Source: Xanthomonas sp. SI (GTDB taxonomy: Bacteria > Pseudomonadota > Gammaproteobacteria > Xanthomonadales > Xanthomonadaceae). From it: a stretch of 64,000 nt of DNA. Within the stretch, counting starts at the first letter, position 1; every line of letters starts with the position of its first letter. The DNA lies in assembly GCF_014236855.1 (NCBI RefSeq), contig NZ_CP051261.1, positions 3,224,001-3,288,000 on the forward strand. Direction: 5' to 3'. Of the stretch, positions 24,111 through 32,924 are shown one piece after another. A program made the translations under genes and the position numbers. The notes under the pieces were generated by a model. The model saw nothing but the letters and a program-made list of their open reading frames with translations, did not search any database and was not told the DNA's origin.

Positions 24111-25169
24111 CTAGCGCTCTGTCGGCGGGGTCGGGTCCAGGGCCGCGCCGAGGACTTCGGCGGCGGTCTGCACCAGCGGGATCACCCGGTCGTAGTCCAT
24201 GCGCTTGGGGCCGATCACCCCCAGCACGCCCAGCACCTGGCCGCCGGCCATGTATGGCGCGGTGACCAGCGACACGCTCTCCAGCGGCACCACCCCGGTT
24301 TCCTCGCCGATGAAGATGCGCACCCCCGGCGCGCGGATGGTGCGCTCCAGCAGCTGCAGGATCTCGCGCTTGCTGGCGAAGATCTCGAACAATTCGCGCA
24401 GCCGCTCCAGGTCCGACAGGTCCTGCACCCCCATCAGCTTGGTCTGCCCGGCCAGCACCATGTCGTCGCCGGCCGGGGCCAACGCCTGCTCGGCCAGCTC
24501 CACGCTGTGCGCCAGCAGCAGCTCCATCTCGTCGCGGGCGTGGCGCAGGTCGCGCACCAGGCTGGCGCGGATGTCGGCCAGCGCGCGCCCGGCGAAATGC
24601 GCGTTCAGGTAATTGGCCACCCGTTCCAGCTCGGCCGGCTCGTAGGCCTTGCGCGGTTCGATGACCCGGTTCTGCACCTCGTTGTCGGCGAACACCAGGA
24701 TCGCCAGCACCCGGCGCGCGTCCAGCGGCACGAAATCGATGTGCCGGAACGCGAACTGCTCGCGCTTGGGCGCGCTGACCACGCCGACGAAATGGGTCAT
24801 TGCCGACAGCAGCTCCGAGGCGCTGCCGAGCAGCGCCTGAGTGCCGGCGGCGTTGCTCATCTCCGCGCGCAGCCGCGCCACCTCGCTCTCGCCCGGCGGG
24901 CGCATCTGCACCAGGCTGTCGACGAACACCCGGTAGCCGGTGGCGGTGGGAATGCGCCCGGCCGAGGTGTGCGGCGAGCTGAGCAGGCCGGCGTCCTCCA
25001 GATCGGCGAGGATGTTGCGGATCGTCGCCGGGCTCACGTCCAGCCCGGCGTGGCGGGCCAGGGTCTGCGAGCCGACCGGTTCGCCGTCGCGGATATAGCG
25101 CGAGATCAGCGTGCGCAACAGCTGCCGGGCGCGTGGGTCGAGCGAGGAGTGGACCGGGGAGGCGCGCAT
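24111..25169 (-). CDS. hrcA: Heat-inducible transcription repressor HrcA
   Basis: Repressor of heat-shock genes that binds CIRCE operators with GroE help; 352 residues. The N-terminal winged-helix region contains LDPRARQLLRTLISRYIRDGEPVGSQTLAR and SPATIRNILADLEDAGLL (about residues 8-65). The middle carries the GAF-like HrcA domain, and the C-terminal part has IRAPGVRIFIGEETG and VGVLGVIGPKRMDYDRVIPLV. It is the first gene of the hrcA-grpE-dnaK-dnaJ cluster and is divergent from recN with a 112-bp gap. I found no CIRCE inverted repeat in that gap. Confidence 0.96.
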   Translation of the reverse strand: MRASPVHSSLDPRARQLLRTLISRYIRDGEPVGSQTLARHAGLDVSPATIRNILADLEDAGLLSSPHTSAGRIPTATGYRVFVDSLVQMRPPGESEVARLRAEMSNAAGTQALLGSASELLSAMTHFVGVVSAPKREQFAFRHIDFVPLDARRVLAILVFADNEVQNRVIEPRKAYEPAELERVANYLNAHFAGRALADIRASLVRDLRHARDEMELLLAHSVELAEQALAPAGDDMVLAGQTKLMGVQDLSDLERLRELFEIFASKREILQLLERTIRAPGVRIFIGEETGVVPLESVSLVTAPYMAGGQVLGVLGVIGPKRMDYDRVIPLVQTAAEVLGAALDPTPPTER

Positions 25170-25281
25170 GCAATCAATCCGTGAGACTGGACACTAGATA
25201 ATGGCTGCATGCCGGCTTGGCAAGTGATTGGCCCACCTACCCCCGCGTGCTAGCGTTGCGCGCCCCTGGATTCCGACCCCC

Positions 25282-26949
25282 ATGCTCAGACATCTCTCGA
25301 TCAAGGATTTCGCCGTCGTCCGCGGGACCGAACTGGAATTCGGCCCTGGCATGACCGTGGTGTCCGGCGAAACCGGCGCCGGCAAGTCGCTGATGGTGGA
25401 CGCACTCGGCTTCCTGTCCGGGCTGCGCGCCGACAGCGGCGTGGTCCGCCACGGCGCCGACCGCGCCGAGCTGTCGGCCGAGTTCGCCGTGCCCGAGGCC
25501 GCCCCGGCGCGCGCCTGGTTGCGCGAAAACGAGCTCGACGACGACGAACAATGCCAGCTGCGCCGGGTGATCCGCGCCGACGGCGGCTCGCGCGCCTGGA
25601 TCAACGGCCGCCCGGTGACCCTGTCGCAGTTGGCTGAGCTGGCCGGGCACTTGGTCGAGATCCACGGCCAGCACGAACACCAGGCGCTGCTGTCGCGCGG
25701 CAGCCAGCTCGGCCTGCTCGACGCCTACGCCCGCAACGAGGCCGAACGCGCCGCGGTGCGCGCCGCCGCCGTGCGCTGGCAGGCGCTGCTGGCCGAGCGC
25801 GAGACGCTGCTGGCGCAGGGCGACGTGTCCGACCGCATCGGCTTCCTCGAGCACCAGCTGGCCGAGCTGCAGCGCGAGGACCTGGCGCCGGCGGCGATCG
25901 CCGCACTGGACGCCAACCATCGCCGCCAGGCCCATGCCGCGGCGCTGATCGGTGCCTGCGAGGGCGCCGCGCAGCGGCTCAACGGCGACGAGGCGCCGGC
26001 GGTGCTGGAACTGCTGCAGCAGACCCGCCACGAACTGGGCAAGGTCGGCGAATACGAGCCGCGCCTGGCCGAGGTCGACGCGCTGATCGACAGCGCCACG
26101 ATCCAGCTGGAAGAGGCGCTGGCGCTGGTCGACCGGGTGCGCGACGACCTCGACGCCGATCCGGCGCAGTTCGAGGACATGGAACGCAAGCTGGGCCGGT
26201 TGCACGACCTGGCGCGCAAGCACCGGGTCACCCCGGACACGCTGGGCGAGCACCGCGACGCGCTGCTGGCCGAAGTCGAGGGCCTGCGCGGCGCCGGCGA
26301 ACGGCTGGACGTGCTGGATGCGGAGATCGCCCGCGCCACCCAGGCCTGGCGCGACGCCGCCGCCGCGCTCAGCGGCACCCGCCAGCGTGGCGCGCAGGCG
26401 CTGTCGCGCGACACCACCGCGCTGATCGGCGAACTGGGCATGGGCGGCGGGCGCTTCGAGATCCAGCTCGAGCCGCACGAGGCCGAGCGCCCCGACCCGG
26501 CCGGCGCCGAGCGCGTCGAGTTCCTGGTCGCGGCCAACGCCGGGCAGCCGCCGCGCGCGCTGCGCAAGGTCGCTTCCGGTGGCGAGCTGTCGCGCATCTC
26601 GCTGGCGATCGAGGTCGCCGCGCTGGGCCTGGACGCGGTGCCGACGATGGTGTTCGACGAAGTGGACTCGGGCATCGGCGGCGCGGTCGCCGACATCGTC
26701 GGCAAGAAGCTGCGCGCGCTCGGCGAGCAGCGCCAGGTGCTGTGCGTGACCCACCTGCCACAGGTCGCGGCGCAGGGCCATGCCCATTACCGGGTCAGCA
26801 AGGCGCCGGTCGAGGGCATGACCCAGAGCTCGGTCGAACTGCTGGCGCCGCGCCAGCGCGAGGAAGAACTGGCGCGGATGCTGGGCGGGGTCGAGGTCAG
26901 CAAGGAAGCCCGCGCGGCGGCCAAGCGGCTGTTGCAGAGCGCTGGTTGA
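25282..26949 (+). CDS. recN: DNA repair protein RecN
   Basis: SMC-like ATPase of double-strand break repair, 555 residues from the ATG at 25282. Walker A is VSGETGAGKSLMVDAL (about residues 29-44), followed by EIHGQHEHQALLS. Two coiled-coil arms flank a small hinge (about 150-350). The C-terminal signature VASGGELSRISLAIE and the Walker B/D-loop TMVFDEVDSGIGG ... VTHLPQVAAQGH complete the head domain. An in-frame start at 25228 would add residues outside the family. It is divergent from hrcA; no LexA box was confidently recognised upstream. Confidence 0.97.
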   Translation: MLRHLSIKDFAVVRGTELEFGPGMTVVSGETGAGKSLMVDALGFLSGLRADSGVVRHGADRAELSAEFAVPEAAPARAWLRENELDDDEQCQLRRVIRADGGSRAWINGRPVTLSQLAELAGHLVEIHGQHEHQALLSRGSQLGLLDAYARNEAERAAVRAAAVRWQALLAERETLLAQGDVSDRIGFLEHQLAELQREDLAPAAIAALDANHRRQAHAAALIGACEGAAQRLNGDEAPAVLELLQQTRHELGKVGEYEPRLAEVDALIDSATIQLEEALALVDRVRDDLDADPAQFEDMERKLGRLHDLARKHRVTPDTLGEHRDALLAEVEGLRGAGERLDVLDAEIARATQAWRDAAAALSGTRQRGAQALSRDTTALIGELGMGGGRFEIQLEPHEAERPDPAGAERVEFLVAANAGQPPRALRKVASGGELSRISLAIEVAALGLDAVPTMVFDEVDSGIGGAVADIVGKKLRALGEQRQVLCVTHLPQVAAQGHAHYRVSKAPVEGMTQSSVELLAPRQREEELARMLGGVEVSKEARAAAKRLLQSAG

Positions 26950-27719
26950 GGCGCTCCGGCAGGCTGCGCCGGGCTGGTGGGCCGGGACTGGTCGGCTGGT
27001 GGACTGGGACTGGAACTGGGACTGGGCTTCGGTTCGGTAGCTGGGCGCCACTGTGCGCATGGCGCTGGGTCGCCTCAAGCCATCAGGCGACTCGAACCCT
27101 GTGACTCGAGCCATCAGGCGATATGAAGCTTGCAGGCTTCGGATGGTGTCGGGTCGGCGCTGAAGCCCCTCCTACAGTGCACCCAGCCAGTTCGTCGCGA
27201 GTTCCCTGTAGAAGCGGTTTCAACCGCGACGAGCAGAGCCGTCCGACGACCCAGGGGGCGGAAGGCGTCGGGACTGAAGTCCCTCCCATAGTGCACCCAG
27301 CCGGCTAGCCGCAAGCCCCTTGTAGGAGCCATCGGGCGACTTGAGCCGTGTGACTCAGGCCATCAGGGGATATGAAGCTTGCTGGCTTCGGATGGTGTCG
27401 GGTCGGGGCTGAAGCCCCTCCTACAGTGCACCCGAGCCAGTCCGTCGCGAGTCCCTGTAGGAGCGGCTTCAGCCGCGACGAACGGAGCCACCAGTTGTTC
27501 CGGTCTCGGAAGCAGTCGGGGCTGAAGCCCTTCCCACAGTGCACCCAGCCGGCTCGCCGCAAGCCTCCTGTGGGAGCGACTTCAGTCGCGACGAGCGGAG
27601 CTGGGAGATCAGTGACAGCCGGCAATCCGTGGAAACCGAAGCCACTCAGGCCCTTCCTCTCCACGCGGTCCGTGGCGATGGCCCTGCGTCGAACGCTACC
27701 GCGCCCGCACTGGCCGAAC
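26950..27719. repeat. 770-bp non-coding repeat array between recN and fur
   Basis: No credible gene. It starts with short GGACTGGGAACTGG-like iterations (about 26985-27025), then holds two head-to-tail copies of a ~249-bp compound unit (ATATGAAGCTTGC at 27121 and 27370). Each unit has, in the same order, a GGGGCTGAAGCCCCTCCTACAGTGCACCC element, a CCTGTAGGAGCGGCTTCAGCCGCGACGA element, a diverged GGGACTGAAGTCCCTCCCA element and a CAGCCGGCT-CGCCGCAAGC block. The dyads are preserved by compensating changes. Confidence 0.85.
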
Positions 27720-28142
27720 TCAGCCCTTCTTGCCGGCCGGGCGCTTGCTGCGCACGTACAGCACCAGCGAATGCTCTTCCAGCTCGTAGCCGTGATCGGC
27801 GGCGATCTTGCGCTGCAGTTCCTCGATCTCGGCGCTTTCGAATTCGATGACGTTGCCGGTGTCCACGTCCACCATGTGGTCGTGATGGCCGCCGCGGTCC
27901 AGTTCGTACACCGCCTGGCCACCTTCGAAATTGTGCTTGAGCACCAGCCCGGCCGCCTCGAACTGGGTCAGGACCCGGTACACCGTGGCCAGGCCGATCT
28001 CGTCGCCGTGATCGAGCAGCTGGCGGTAGATCTCTTCCGCCGTCATGTGGTGGCGCGCCGACTTCTGCTCTAGCAGCTCCAGGATGCGCATCCGGGGATG
28101 CGTGACCTTCAGGCCGACTTTGCGCAGATCGTGGGATTCCAT
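27720..28142 (-). CDS. fur: Ferric uptake regulator Fur
   Basis: Iron-responsive repressor, 140 residues from the ATG at 28142. The winged helix contains GLKVTHPRMRILELL and IGLATVYRVLTQFEAAGLV (recognition helix). The dimerisation domain has the metal-site motif GGHHDHMVDVDTGNVIEF and a C-terminal EEHSLVLYVRSKR. A zinc-binding CxxC is absent at the usual place (VDVDTGN instead of a Cys pair), which is seen in some Fur proteins. It is divergent from bamE, the common arrangement in gammaproteobacteria. Upstream in-frame ATGs (28157 and beyond) are possible but less likely. Confidence 0.94.
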   Translation of the reverse strand: MESHDLRKVGLKVTHPRMRILELLEQKSARHHMTAEEIYRQLLDHGDEIGLATVYRVLTQFEAAGLVLKHNFEGGQAVYELDRGGHHDHMVDVDTGNVIEFESAEIEELQRKIAADHGYELEEHSLVLYVRSKRPAGKKG

Positions 28143-28245
28143 GGCGTCTCCATTCATAGCTGGTTTAGCGCCAGCTGCCTCGGGATGGGTCGCGGCGGTC
28201 ATCGGGAGTGTATCATCGACCCGATTTCCCTCAGTACTGTCCCCG

Positions 28246-28644
28246 ATGCGCAATCTCTTGCTGGTCGCCGCTGTTGCCCTGTCCACCGCTGGCTGCGGGA
28301 TCATCTACAAGCAGCCTATCTACCAAGGCAACCTGATCAAGCAGGCGGCCGTCGATCAGCTCAAGGTCGGCCAAAGCAAGCAGCAGGTCAACGCGCTGCT
28401 CGGCACCCCGTCGATCCCGGATCCGTTCCATGCCCAACGCTGGGACTACACCGCGACCGAGCGCCTCGATCGCCTCGGCCGGACCGAGATCAAGAATTTC
28501 GTCGTCTACTTCGACAACGACACGGTGACCCGCTGGGAAGGCGACTATTTCCCGGACAACGATTCGGAGTTGGCCAAGAACAGCGTGCGCCAGTTCGGCC
28601 GCAACCTGGCCAAGGACAAGAAGAAGCAGCGCCGCAGCGAGTAA
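28246..28644 (+). CDS. bamE: Outer-membrane protein assembly factor BamE (SmpA)
   Basis: Lipoprotein of the BAM complex, 132 residues from the ATG at 28246. The signal peptide ends in a lipobox (LSTAGC, modified Cys at residue 17). The mature domain has the SmpA/OmlA pattern IYKQPIYQGN, VGQSKQQVNALLGTPSI, FHAQRWDYTA and VVYFDNDTVTRWEGDYFP. The C terminus is Lys/Arg-rich. It is divergent from fur and convergent with rnfH. A TATCAT hexamer at 28211-28216 could be its -10 element, without a clear -35. Confidence 0.94.
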   Translation: MRNLLLVAAVALSTAGCGIIYKQPIYQGNLIKQAAVDQLKVGQSKQQVNALLGTPSIPDPFHAQRWDYTATERLDRLGRTEIKNFVVYFDNDTVTRWEGDYFPDNDSELAKNSVRQFGRNLAKDKKKQRRSE

Positions 28645-28671
28645 GCGTCGCCGGCAACGCGCCTGGCGGCG

Positions 28672-28935
28672 CTAGCGCGGTTTCGCGCGCCGCCGCCGGG
28701 CGTCTTTCGGATCGGCCAGCAATGGCCTGAGCAGTTCGACCCGGTCACCGTCGTGCAGGAGCTGGGTCGGCGCGGCGACGCTGCCATGGATCGCGCAGGG
28801 CATGCCCGGCGTCGCCCCGGCCAAGGCCGCTGCGCGCAACGCATCGGCGACGGTGGACCCTTCGGGCAATTGCAGCGCGCGCGCGACGAAGTGGTCCGGC
28901 CAGGCCAGCACCACTTCGACCCGCAGCCCGCTCAT
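28672..28935 (-). CDS. rnfH: RnfH family ubiquitin-like protein
   Basis: An 87-residue beta-grasp protein of the UPF0125/RnfH family, with [31 protein letters not shown] and the C-terminal [26 protein letters not shown] typical of the family. Its function is unclear; it commonly accompanies ratA. The start overlaps the ratA stop (ATGA, 28932-28935), so the two are translationally coupled. Confidence 0.9.
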   Translation of the reverse strand: MSGLRVEVVLAWPDHFVARALQLPEGSTVADALRAAALAGATPGMPCAIHGSVAAPTQLLHDGDRVELLRPLLADPKDARRRRAKPR

Positions 28936-29363
28936 GCGTCTTCGCGGTCGGCCACGCGCACGAAGTCGTTGACCATGCGGTCGGCCAGGCTCTGGAAGCC
29001 CAGCGCCAGCGCCGGTCCCAACAGCCGCGAGGCCGGTTCGAAGTCCAGGGTCAGGCTGACCTTGCTGGCGTGGTCGTTGAAGCCCTGGAACTCCCACTGC
29101 CCCTGCAGGCGCTTGAACGGGCCGTCGCGCAGCAGCATATCGATGCGGTCGGGGCGCTGCAGCCGGTTTTCGGTGGTGAACCAGGTACGGAACGAGCCCA
29201 CGCCCAGGTCCAGCCGCGCCACCAGGTATTGGTCGCTGTGCTCGAGCACATGCGCCGCATCGCACCAGGCGAAGCGGCGCGGATAGGCGGCGACATCATT
29301 GACCAGGTCGAACATGCGCGTTGCGGGGTGTTCGACCAGGGCGCTGCGGCGGATGATAGGCAT
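28932..29363 (-). CDS. ratA: RatA-like START/polyketide-cyclase family protein
   Basis: A 143-residue START-fold protein matching the RatA/YfjG/Coq10 group: [37 protein letters not shown] at the start, FTTENRL in the middle, and a C-terminal [17 protein letters not shown]. coli RatA was described as inhibiting 70S assembly, while relatives bind quinones, so the role is open. It is divergent from smpB (60-bp gap), as in many gammaproteobacteria, and coupled to rnfH. The frame stays open far upstream (to 30554), but that is an artefact opposite smpB. Confidence 0.9.
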   Translation of the reverse strand: MPIIRRSALVEHPATRMFDLVNDVAAYPRRFAWCDAAHVLEHSDQYLVARLDLGVGSFRTWFTTENRLQRPDRIDMLLRDGPFKRLQGQWEFQGFNDHASKVSLTLDFEPASRLLGPALALGFQSLADRMVNDFVRVADREDA

Positions 29364-29423
29364 TCGGTGCGGGGAAAGTGGACCAAGACGTTCGGGAGGC
29401 CCCGAATCGGAGACAATAGCAAG

Positions 29424-29927
29424 ATGAGCAAGAAACCCGCCAAGGATAAAGCAAACGGCGCGACGGCCAACAAGACCATCGCGTTGAACAAGCGTGCGCG
29501 CCACGAATACCACCTGGAGGACCGCTACGAAGCCGGTCTGGCCCTGCAGGGCTGGGAGGTCAAGTCGATCCGCGCCGGCCGCGCCAACATCGGCGAGAGC
29601 TATGCGTTCGTGCGCCAGGGCGAACTGTTCCTGTTCGGCGCGCAGTTCACCCCGCTGATCCAGGCCTCCACCCACGTGGTCGCCGACGACCGCCGCACCC
29701 GCAAGCTGCTGCTGCACCGGAGCGAGATCGACAAGCTGATCGGCCGCGTCGAGCGCGACGGCTACACCCTGGTGCCCACCGCGATGTACTGGAGCAAGAA
29801 CAAGATCAAGCTCGAGATCGCGCTGGCCAAGGGCAAGCAGGACCACGACAAGCGCGACGCCGCCAAGGACCGCGACTGGGCCCGCGACAAGCAGCGGATC
29901 ATGCGGCGTCACAACAAGAACGCGTGA
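29424..29927 (+). CDS. smpB: SsrA-binding protein SmpB
   Basis: tmRNA partner in trans-translation, 167 residues from the ATG at 29424. Family blocks: [39 protein letters not shown], and the C-terminal tail [21 protein letters not shown], which enters the mRNA channel. Its partner RNA gene ssrA is 3 kb downstream, separated only by the hydrolase-subtilase gene. Confidence 0.97.
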   Translation: MSKKPAKDKANGATANKTIALNKRARHEYHLEDRYEAGLALQGWEVKSIRAGRANIGESYAFVRQGELFLFGAQFTPLIQASTHVVADDRRTRKLLLHRSEIDKLIGRVERDGYTLVPTAMYWSKNKIKLEIALAKGKQDHDKRDAAKDRDWARDKQRIMRRHNKNA

Positions 29928-30003
29928 TTCGGGATTGGGGATTCGCAAACGCGGCAAGCGAGATGCTGCCGTTACGAATCTCCAATCTCCAATCACCAAT
30001 CCC
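29928..30003. repeat. Inverted GATTCGGGATTGGGGATTCG repeat between smpB and the fusion gene
   Basis: GATTCGGGATTGGGGATTCGC right after the smpB stop is answered by GCGAATCTCCAATCTCC-like text (GAATCTCCAATCTCCAATCACCAATCC, about 29976-30003). The intervening ~35 bp could form a hairpin loop. It lies between two convergent genes and could act as a bidirectional transcription end. Confidence 0.65.
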
Positions 30004-30010
30004 TGCCCCA

Positions 30011-32776
30011 TCACGTCCCGCCAAGCATCCGCATCAGGCTCGGCAACCCACGTCCCTGCATGTAGGGATCGCGCTGCAGGTCCAGGCACTGGTCTAACAG
30101 CAGTTGCTTGACCCGGTCCGGAAAGCCGATGAATTCGCGGCGCACCGACAGGAACGCGGCGATCAGCCCGGACACGTGCGCGGCCGCCATGCTGGTGCCG
30201 CTCATCTCCACCATCCAGGTGCCGGGGTCGTCGGCATCGTAGCGATGGTGGGTCGAGACGATCTTCTCGCCCGGCGCCACCAGGTCCGGCTTGTGCCGGC
30301 CGTCGGCGGTCGGGCCGCGCGAGGAGAAGTACGACACGCCGTAGCTGTGCGGGCTGCTCTTGTGCACCGAACCCACCGCCAGCGCCTCCTCCAGGTTGGC
30401 CGGGTCGCCGATGCTCAGGTCCAGGTTCATCGGGTAGGCCTGCCCATCGTCCTGCATCAGCCAGGCCAGGCCGTCGTTGCCGGCCGCGATCACCACCACC
30501 ACGCCCTGCCGCCATAGCCGGCGCAGTTCGTTGCACAGCGGGGTGAAGCCGCAACCGTAGCTTTCCGCATCGAAGTAGCCGCCCAGGCTCAGGTTGACCC
30601 CGTGGATGACCAGCTCACCGGCGCGCTCGTTGATCTCGGCGACCTGCTGCACGCCCTTGATGATCCACGAGTCGCGGCCGTTGCCGTCGTCGTCCAGCAC
30701 CTTCAGCCCGTACAGCCGCGCCTGCGGCGCCATGCCGGCGAAGCGCAGCGGCGTGGCCGGCGCCACCCCAGGCAGCGGCGCCTCGCACTGCCCGGCGATG
30801 ATCCCGGCCACGTGGGTGCCATGGCCGTTGCCGTCCAGCGCAGCGAAGCCGGTGCCGTCGTCGCGGCGAAGTTCGCGGGCGCGGCCGCGCTGCGTGCAGT
30901 CCCATTGCGCCAGCACCGTTTCCGGCAGACCGGGCTGCTGGAAATGCGGATGCGCCGCAGCGATGCCGCTGTCCAGCACCGCCCAGCCGATGCCGCTGCC
31001 GAGCGCGCGGTACGCCACCTGCGCCGCGTCGGCCTGCACGGTGCTGCGCGACTGGTAGATCAGGGCGCGCTTGCCGGCGTCGCGCCACAGCCGTTTCAGG
31101 CTCAACGTGCGATAGCGCTCGCGCAGGCTTTCGATCTCGAAGCGGGTCAGGCGCGCCGACACGTAGCGCTGCAGCGTGTCCTCCAGCTCGATCGCCGCGT
31201 CCAGCGCCTCGCCCTTCAACCCGGTGGACGCCTGGGTCAGCTCGCGCAGCGCCGCGACCAGCTCGCGCTTCAACTGCGCCGGCTCGCGCGCATCCGGCAG
31301 GCGGTCCAGTTCGATCAGCACCTCGTGGCGATAGTCCGGCGCGTGCGCCTCCAACTGGTCGGACAGGTCCTTGATCAGCACCGGATGCGCGATCGGCTGG
31401 CCGAAGCCGACGCCCACCGCGCGCCGCACCTCGGCGCGGACCTCGGGGATGGACAGATAGCCGGAGCCGGAATGCGGATTGCGCTGCCAATCCGGATTGA
31501 TGCGCGATCCGGCGATGTTGTGGAAGCGCCCCTGCGCATCGGCGATGTCGTCGCTCAGATCGTCGTCCAGCGCCACCGGATCGCGCCGCTCGGCGACGTT
31601 GACCCAGCGCTTCACGCAGGCCGGAAACGGCAACTTCGGCGTGCCGGTCCACTGCTTGAACATGCTGCGCACCACCGGCAGGCCCAGCGGCGAACCCAGG
31701 GTCAGCAACAGCGACACCTCGCAGTCCTCGGCCTCGAACTCGCGCAGCACGTCGTAGGCGATCAGCGAGCCCTGGCTGTGCGCGATCACCACGAACGGAC
31801 CGCCACCGGCACGCATGCGCTGCAGCAGGCTTTCGCGCATCTGCGCGCGCCGCGCCGGCACGAAAAAGAAATCGTGCACGTCCTGCAGCAGCGCGGCGGA
31901 GATCAGCTTGAGCAGCATCCGGTTCAGCACGTCGATCGGACCCTGCGCATGCAGGCCGGCGGCCTCCGGTGCGGCGGCCTGCACCTCGTCCAGCAACTGC
32001 CGCAGGCACGCGCGTTCGGCGTCGCTGCCGGCCAGCGTATCGGCCAGTTGGCGCAGATCGGCCAGCTGCGGCACCACGCCCAGCGCGCCGAGCACCCGCT
32101 GCTCGGCCTGGTTCAACGCCGGGCCGCGGTCCTGGTCCTGGCAACTGCCCGGCTCCGGCGACGGATAGCGCTCGCGGCTGACCCAGTACGCCATGCGCGT
32201 GCGCTCGCCCATCTCGCGACCGAACAGGGCGCGATCCCACTGGCAGCGCAGCACCTCGGCCGGCGGCTTGTTGCCGATGCCATGGATGTAGACGACCGTG
32301 CGCGCCTGGCCCTGTGCCAGCGAGCTTTGGCCGGTGGCCTTGGGCCTGGTGGTGCGCGCCGGCGCCGGAGTGCTGGCGGCGGTGGTGACACCTGCGCCGA
32401 GATGAGACGACGGCGCACGCTTGGCGGCTGCCTGCGGCTTAATTGTCCCGGGTTTGGCCGTCTTGGGCTTGACTGCCCTGGACTTGGCCGCCTTGGGCGC
32501 GCCTGTCCTGGCTTTGTCGCCAGCCACTGTCTTCGCCGCTGTACGCCGCGCCGGCCCGCTCGACCGCACGACCGTCTTTTCCGCATTCTTCGCCTCGGCC
32601 CGCTGCGCGGCGGCCTTCTTGGGCGTGGCCCTCTTCGCCGCAACGCCATCCCGGGCAGGCGCCGCCCGGCTGGCCTGGGCGGACGCTTTCGCTGGTTTCG
32701 CTGCGGCGGCCGCTGCCGTGGCCGCTGGTTTCCCATCGCGCCCGCCGTCGCGCGCACGCTGTTGCCTGGTTGCCAT
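30011..32776 (-). CDS. Alpha/beta-hydrolase + S8 subtilisin-like peptidase fusion with histone-like N-terminal tail
   Basis: A 921-residue protein. Residues 1-155 are a Lys/Ala/Pro-rich disordered tail without a signal peptide. Residues about 160-470 look like an alpha/beta-hydrolase: VVYIHGIGNKPP (oxyanion loop), nucleophile elbow IAHSQGSLIAYD (Ser about 334), RRDPVA (Asp about 399) and NPHSGSGY (His about 435). A helical linker (about 470-590) follows, then a full subtilase domain with the catalytic triad AVLDSGI (Asp 602), GNGHGTHVAG (His 652) and SGTSMAAAH (Ser 862), plus the oxyanion Asn in AAGND (767). Both active sites appear intact. No signal peptide means that it is probably cytoplasmic, unusual for a subtilase. 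It is convergent with smpB and divergent from tmRNA. The substrate is unknown. Confidence 0.85.
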   Translation of the reverse strand: MATRQQRARDGGRDGKPAATAAAAAAKPAKASAQASRAAPARDGVAAKRATPKKAAAQRAEAKNAEKTVVRSSGPARRTAAKTVAGDKARTGAPKAAKSRAVKPKTAKPGTIKPQAAAKRAPSSHLGAGVTTAASTPAPARTTRPKATGQSSLAQGQARTVVYIHGIGNKPPAEVLRCQWDRALFGREMGERTRMAYWVSRERYPSPEPGSCQDQDRGPALNQAEQRVLGALGVVPQLADLRQLADTLAGSDAERACLRQLLDEVQAAAPEAAGLHAQGPIDVLNRMLLKLISAALLQDVHDFFFVPARRAQMRESLLQRMRAGGGPFVVIAHSQGSLIAYDVLREFEAEDCEVSLLLTLGSPLGLPVVRSMFKQWTGTPKLPFPACVKRWVNVAERRDPVALDDDLSDDIADAQGRFHNIAGSRINPDWQRNPHSGSGYLSIPEVRAEVRRAVGVGFGQPIAHPVLIKDLSDQLEAHAPDYRHEVLIELDRLPDAREPAQLKRELVAALRELTQASTGLKGEALDAAIELEDTLQRYVSARLTRFEIESLRERYRTLSLKRLWRDAGKRALIYQSRSTVQADAAQVAYRALGSGIGWAVLDSGIAAAHPHFQQPGLPETVLAQWDCTQRGRARELRRDDGTGFAALDGNGHGTHVAGIIAGQCEAPLPGVAPATPLRFAGMAPQARLYGLKVLDDDGNGRDSWIIKGVQQVAEINERAGELVIHGVNLSLGGYFDAESYGCGFTPLCNELRRLWRQGVVVVIAAGNDGLAWLMQDDGQAYPMNLDLSIGDPANLEEALAVGSVHKSSPHSYGVSYFSSRGPTADGRHKPDLVAPGEKIVSTHHRYDADDPGTWMVEMSGTSMAAAHVSGLIAAFLSVRREFIGFPDRVKQLLLDQCLDLQRDPYMQGRGLPSLMRMLGGT

Positions 32777-32867
32777 CGCGGTGCTCCATGCCTGGGGGAG
32801 ATCCGTCGGCGCCTACCGCCAGCTGCGCGCCGAGTGAAGCCAGCTTAAGCCGCCCCTGTCGCAAGAC

Positions 32868-32896
32868 TTGTGACTGCCCTCCCCGATCCCTACACT
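32868..32896 (+). promoter_or_regulatory. Probable sigma-70 promoter of ssrA
   Basis: TTGTGA (32868-32873), 17-bp spacer, TACACT (32891-32896). The expected start point is about 20 bp before the mature tmRNA 5' end at 32925, which leaves a short leader for 5' processing. Confidence 0.6.
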
Positions 32897-32924
32897 GTGT
32901 CGGTCAGCGTTTTACGTTTTCCCC

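Noticed and set aside
25170..25281. Possible CIRCE operator before hrcA
   Set aside because: CTAGCACGC on the minus strand resembles one CIRCE half (7 of 9), but the second half at the right distance matches only 3 of 9.
27110..27600. CRISPR-like regular repeats
   Set aside because: Repeats are palindromic REPs of varying spacing inside a 249-bp duplication; spacers are not unique and equal in length, and there are no cas genes.
28932..30554. 540-codon minus-strand frame running through ratA, across smpB and into the subtilase gene
   Set aside because: Only the last 143 codons match a family (RatA). The rest is antisense to smpB or out of frame in the fusion gene.
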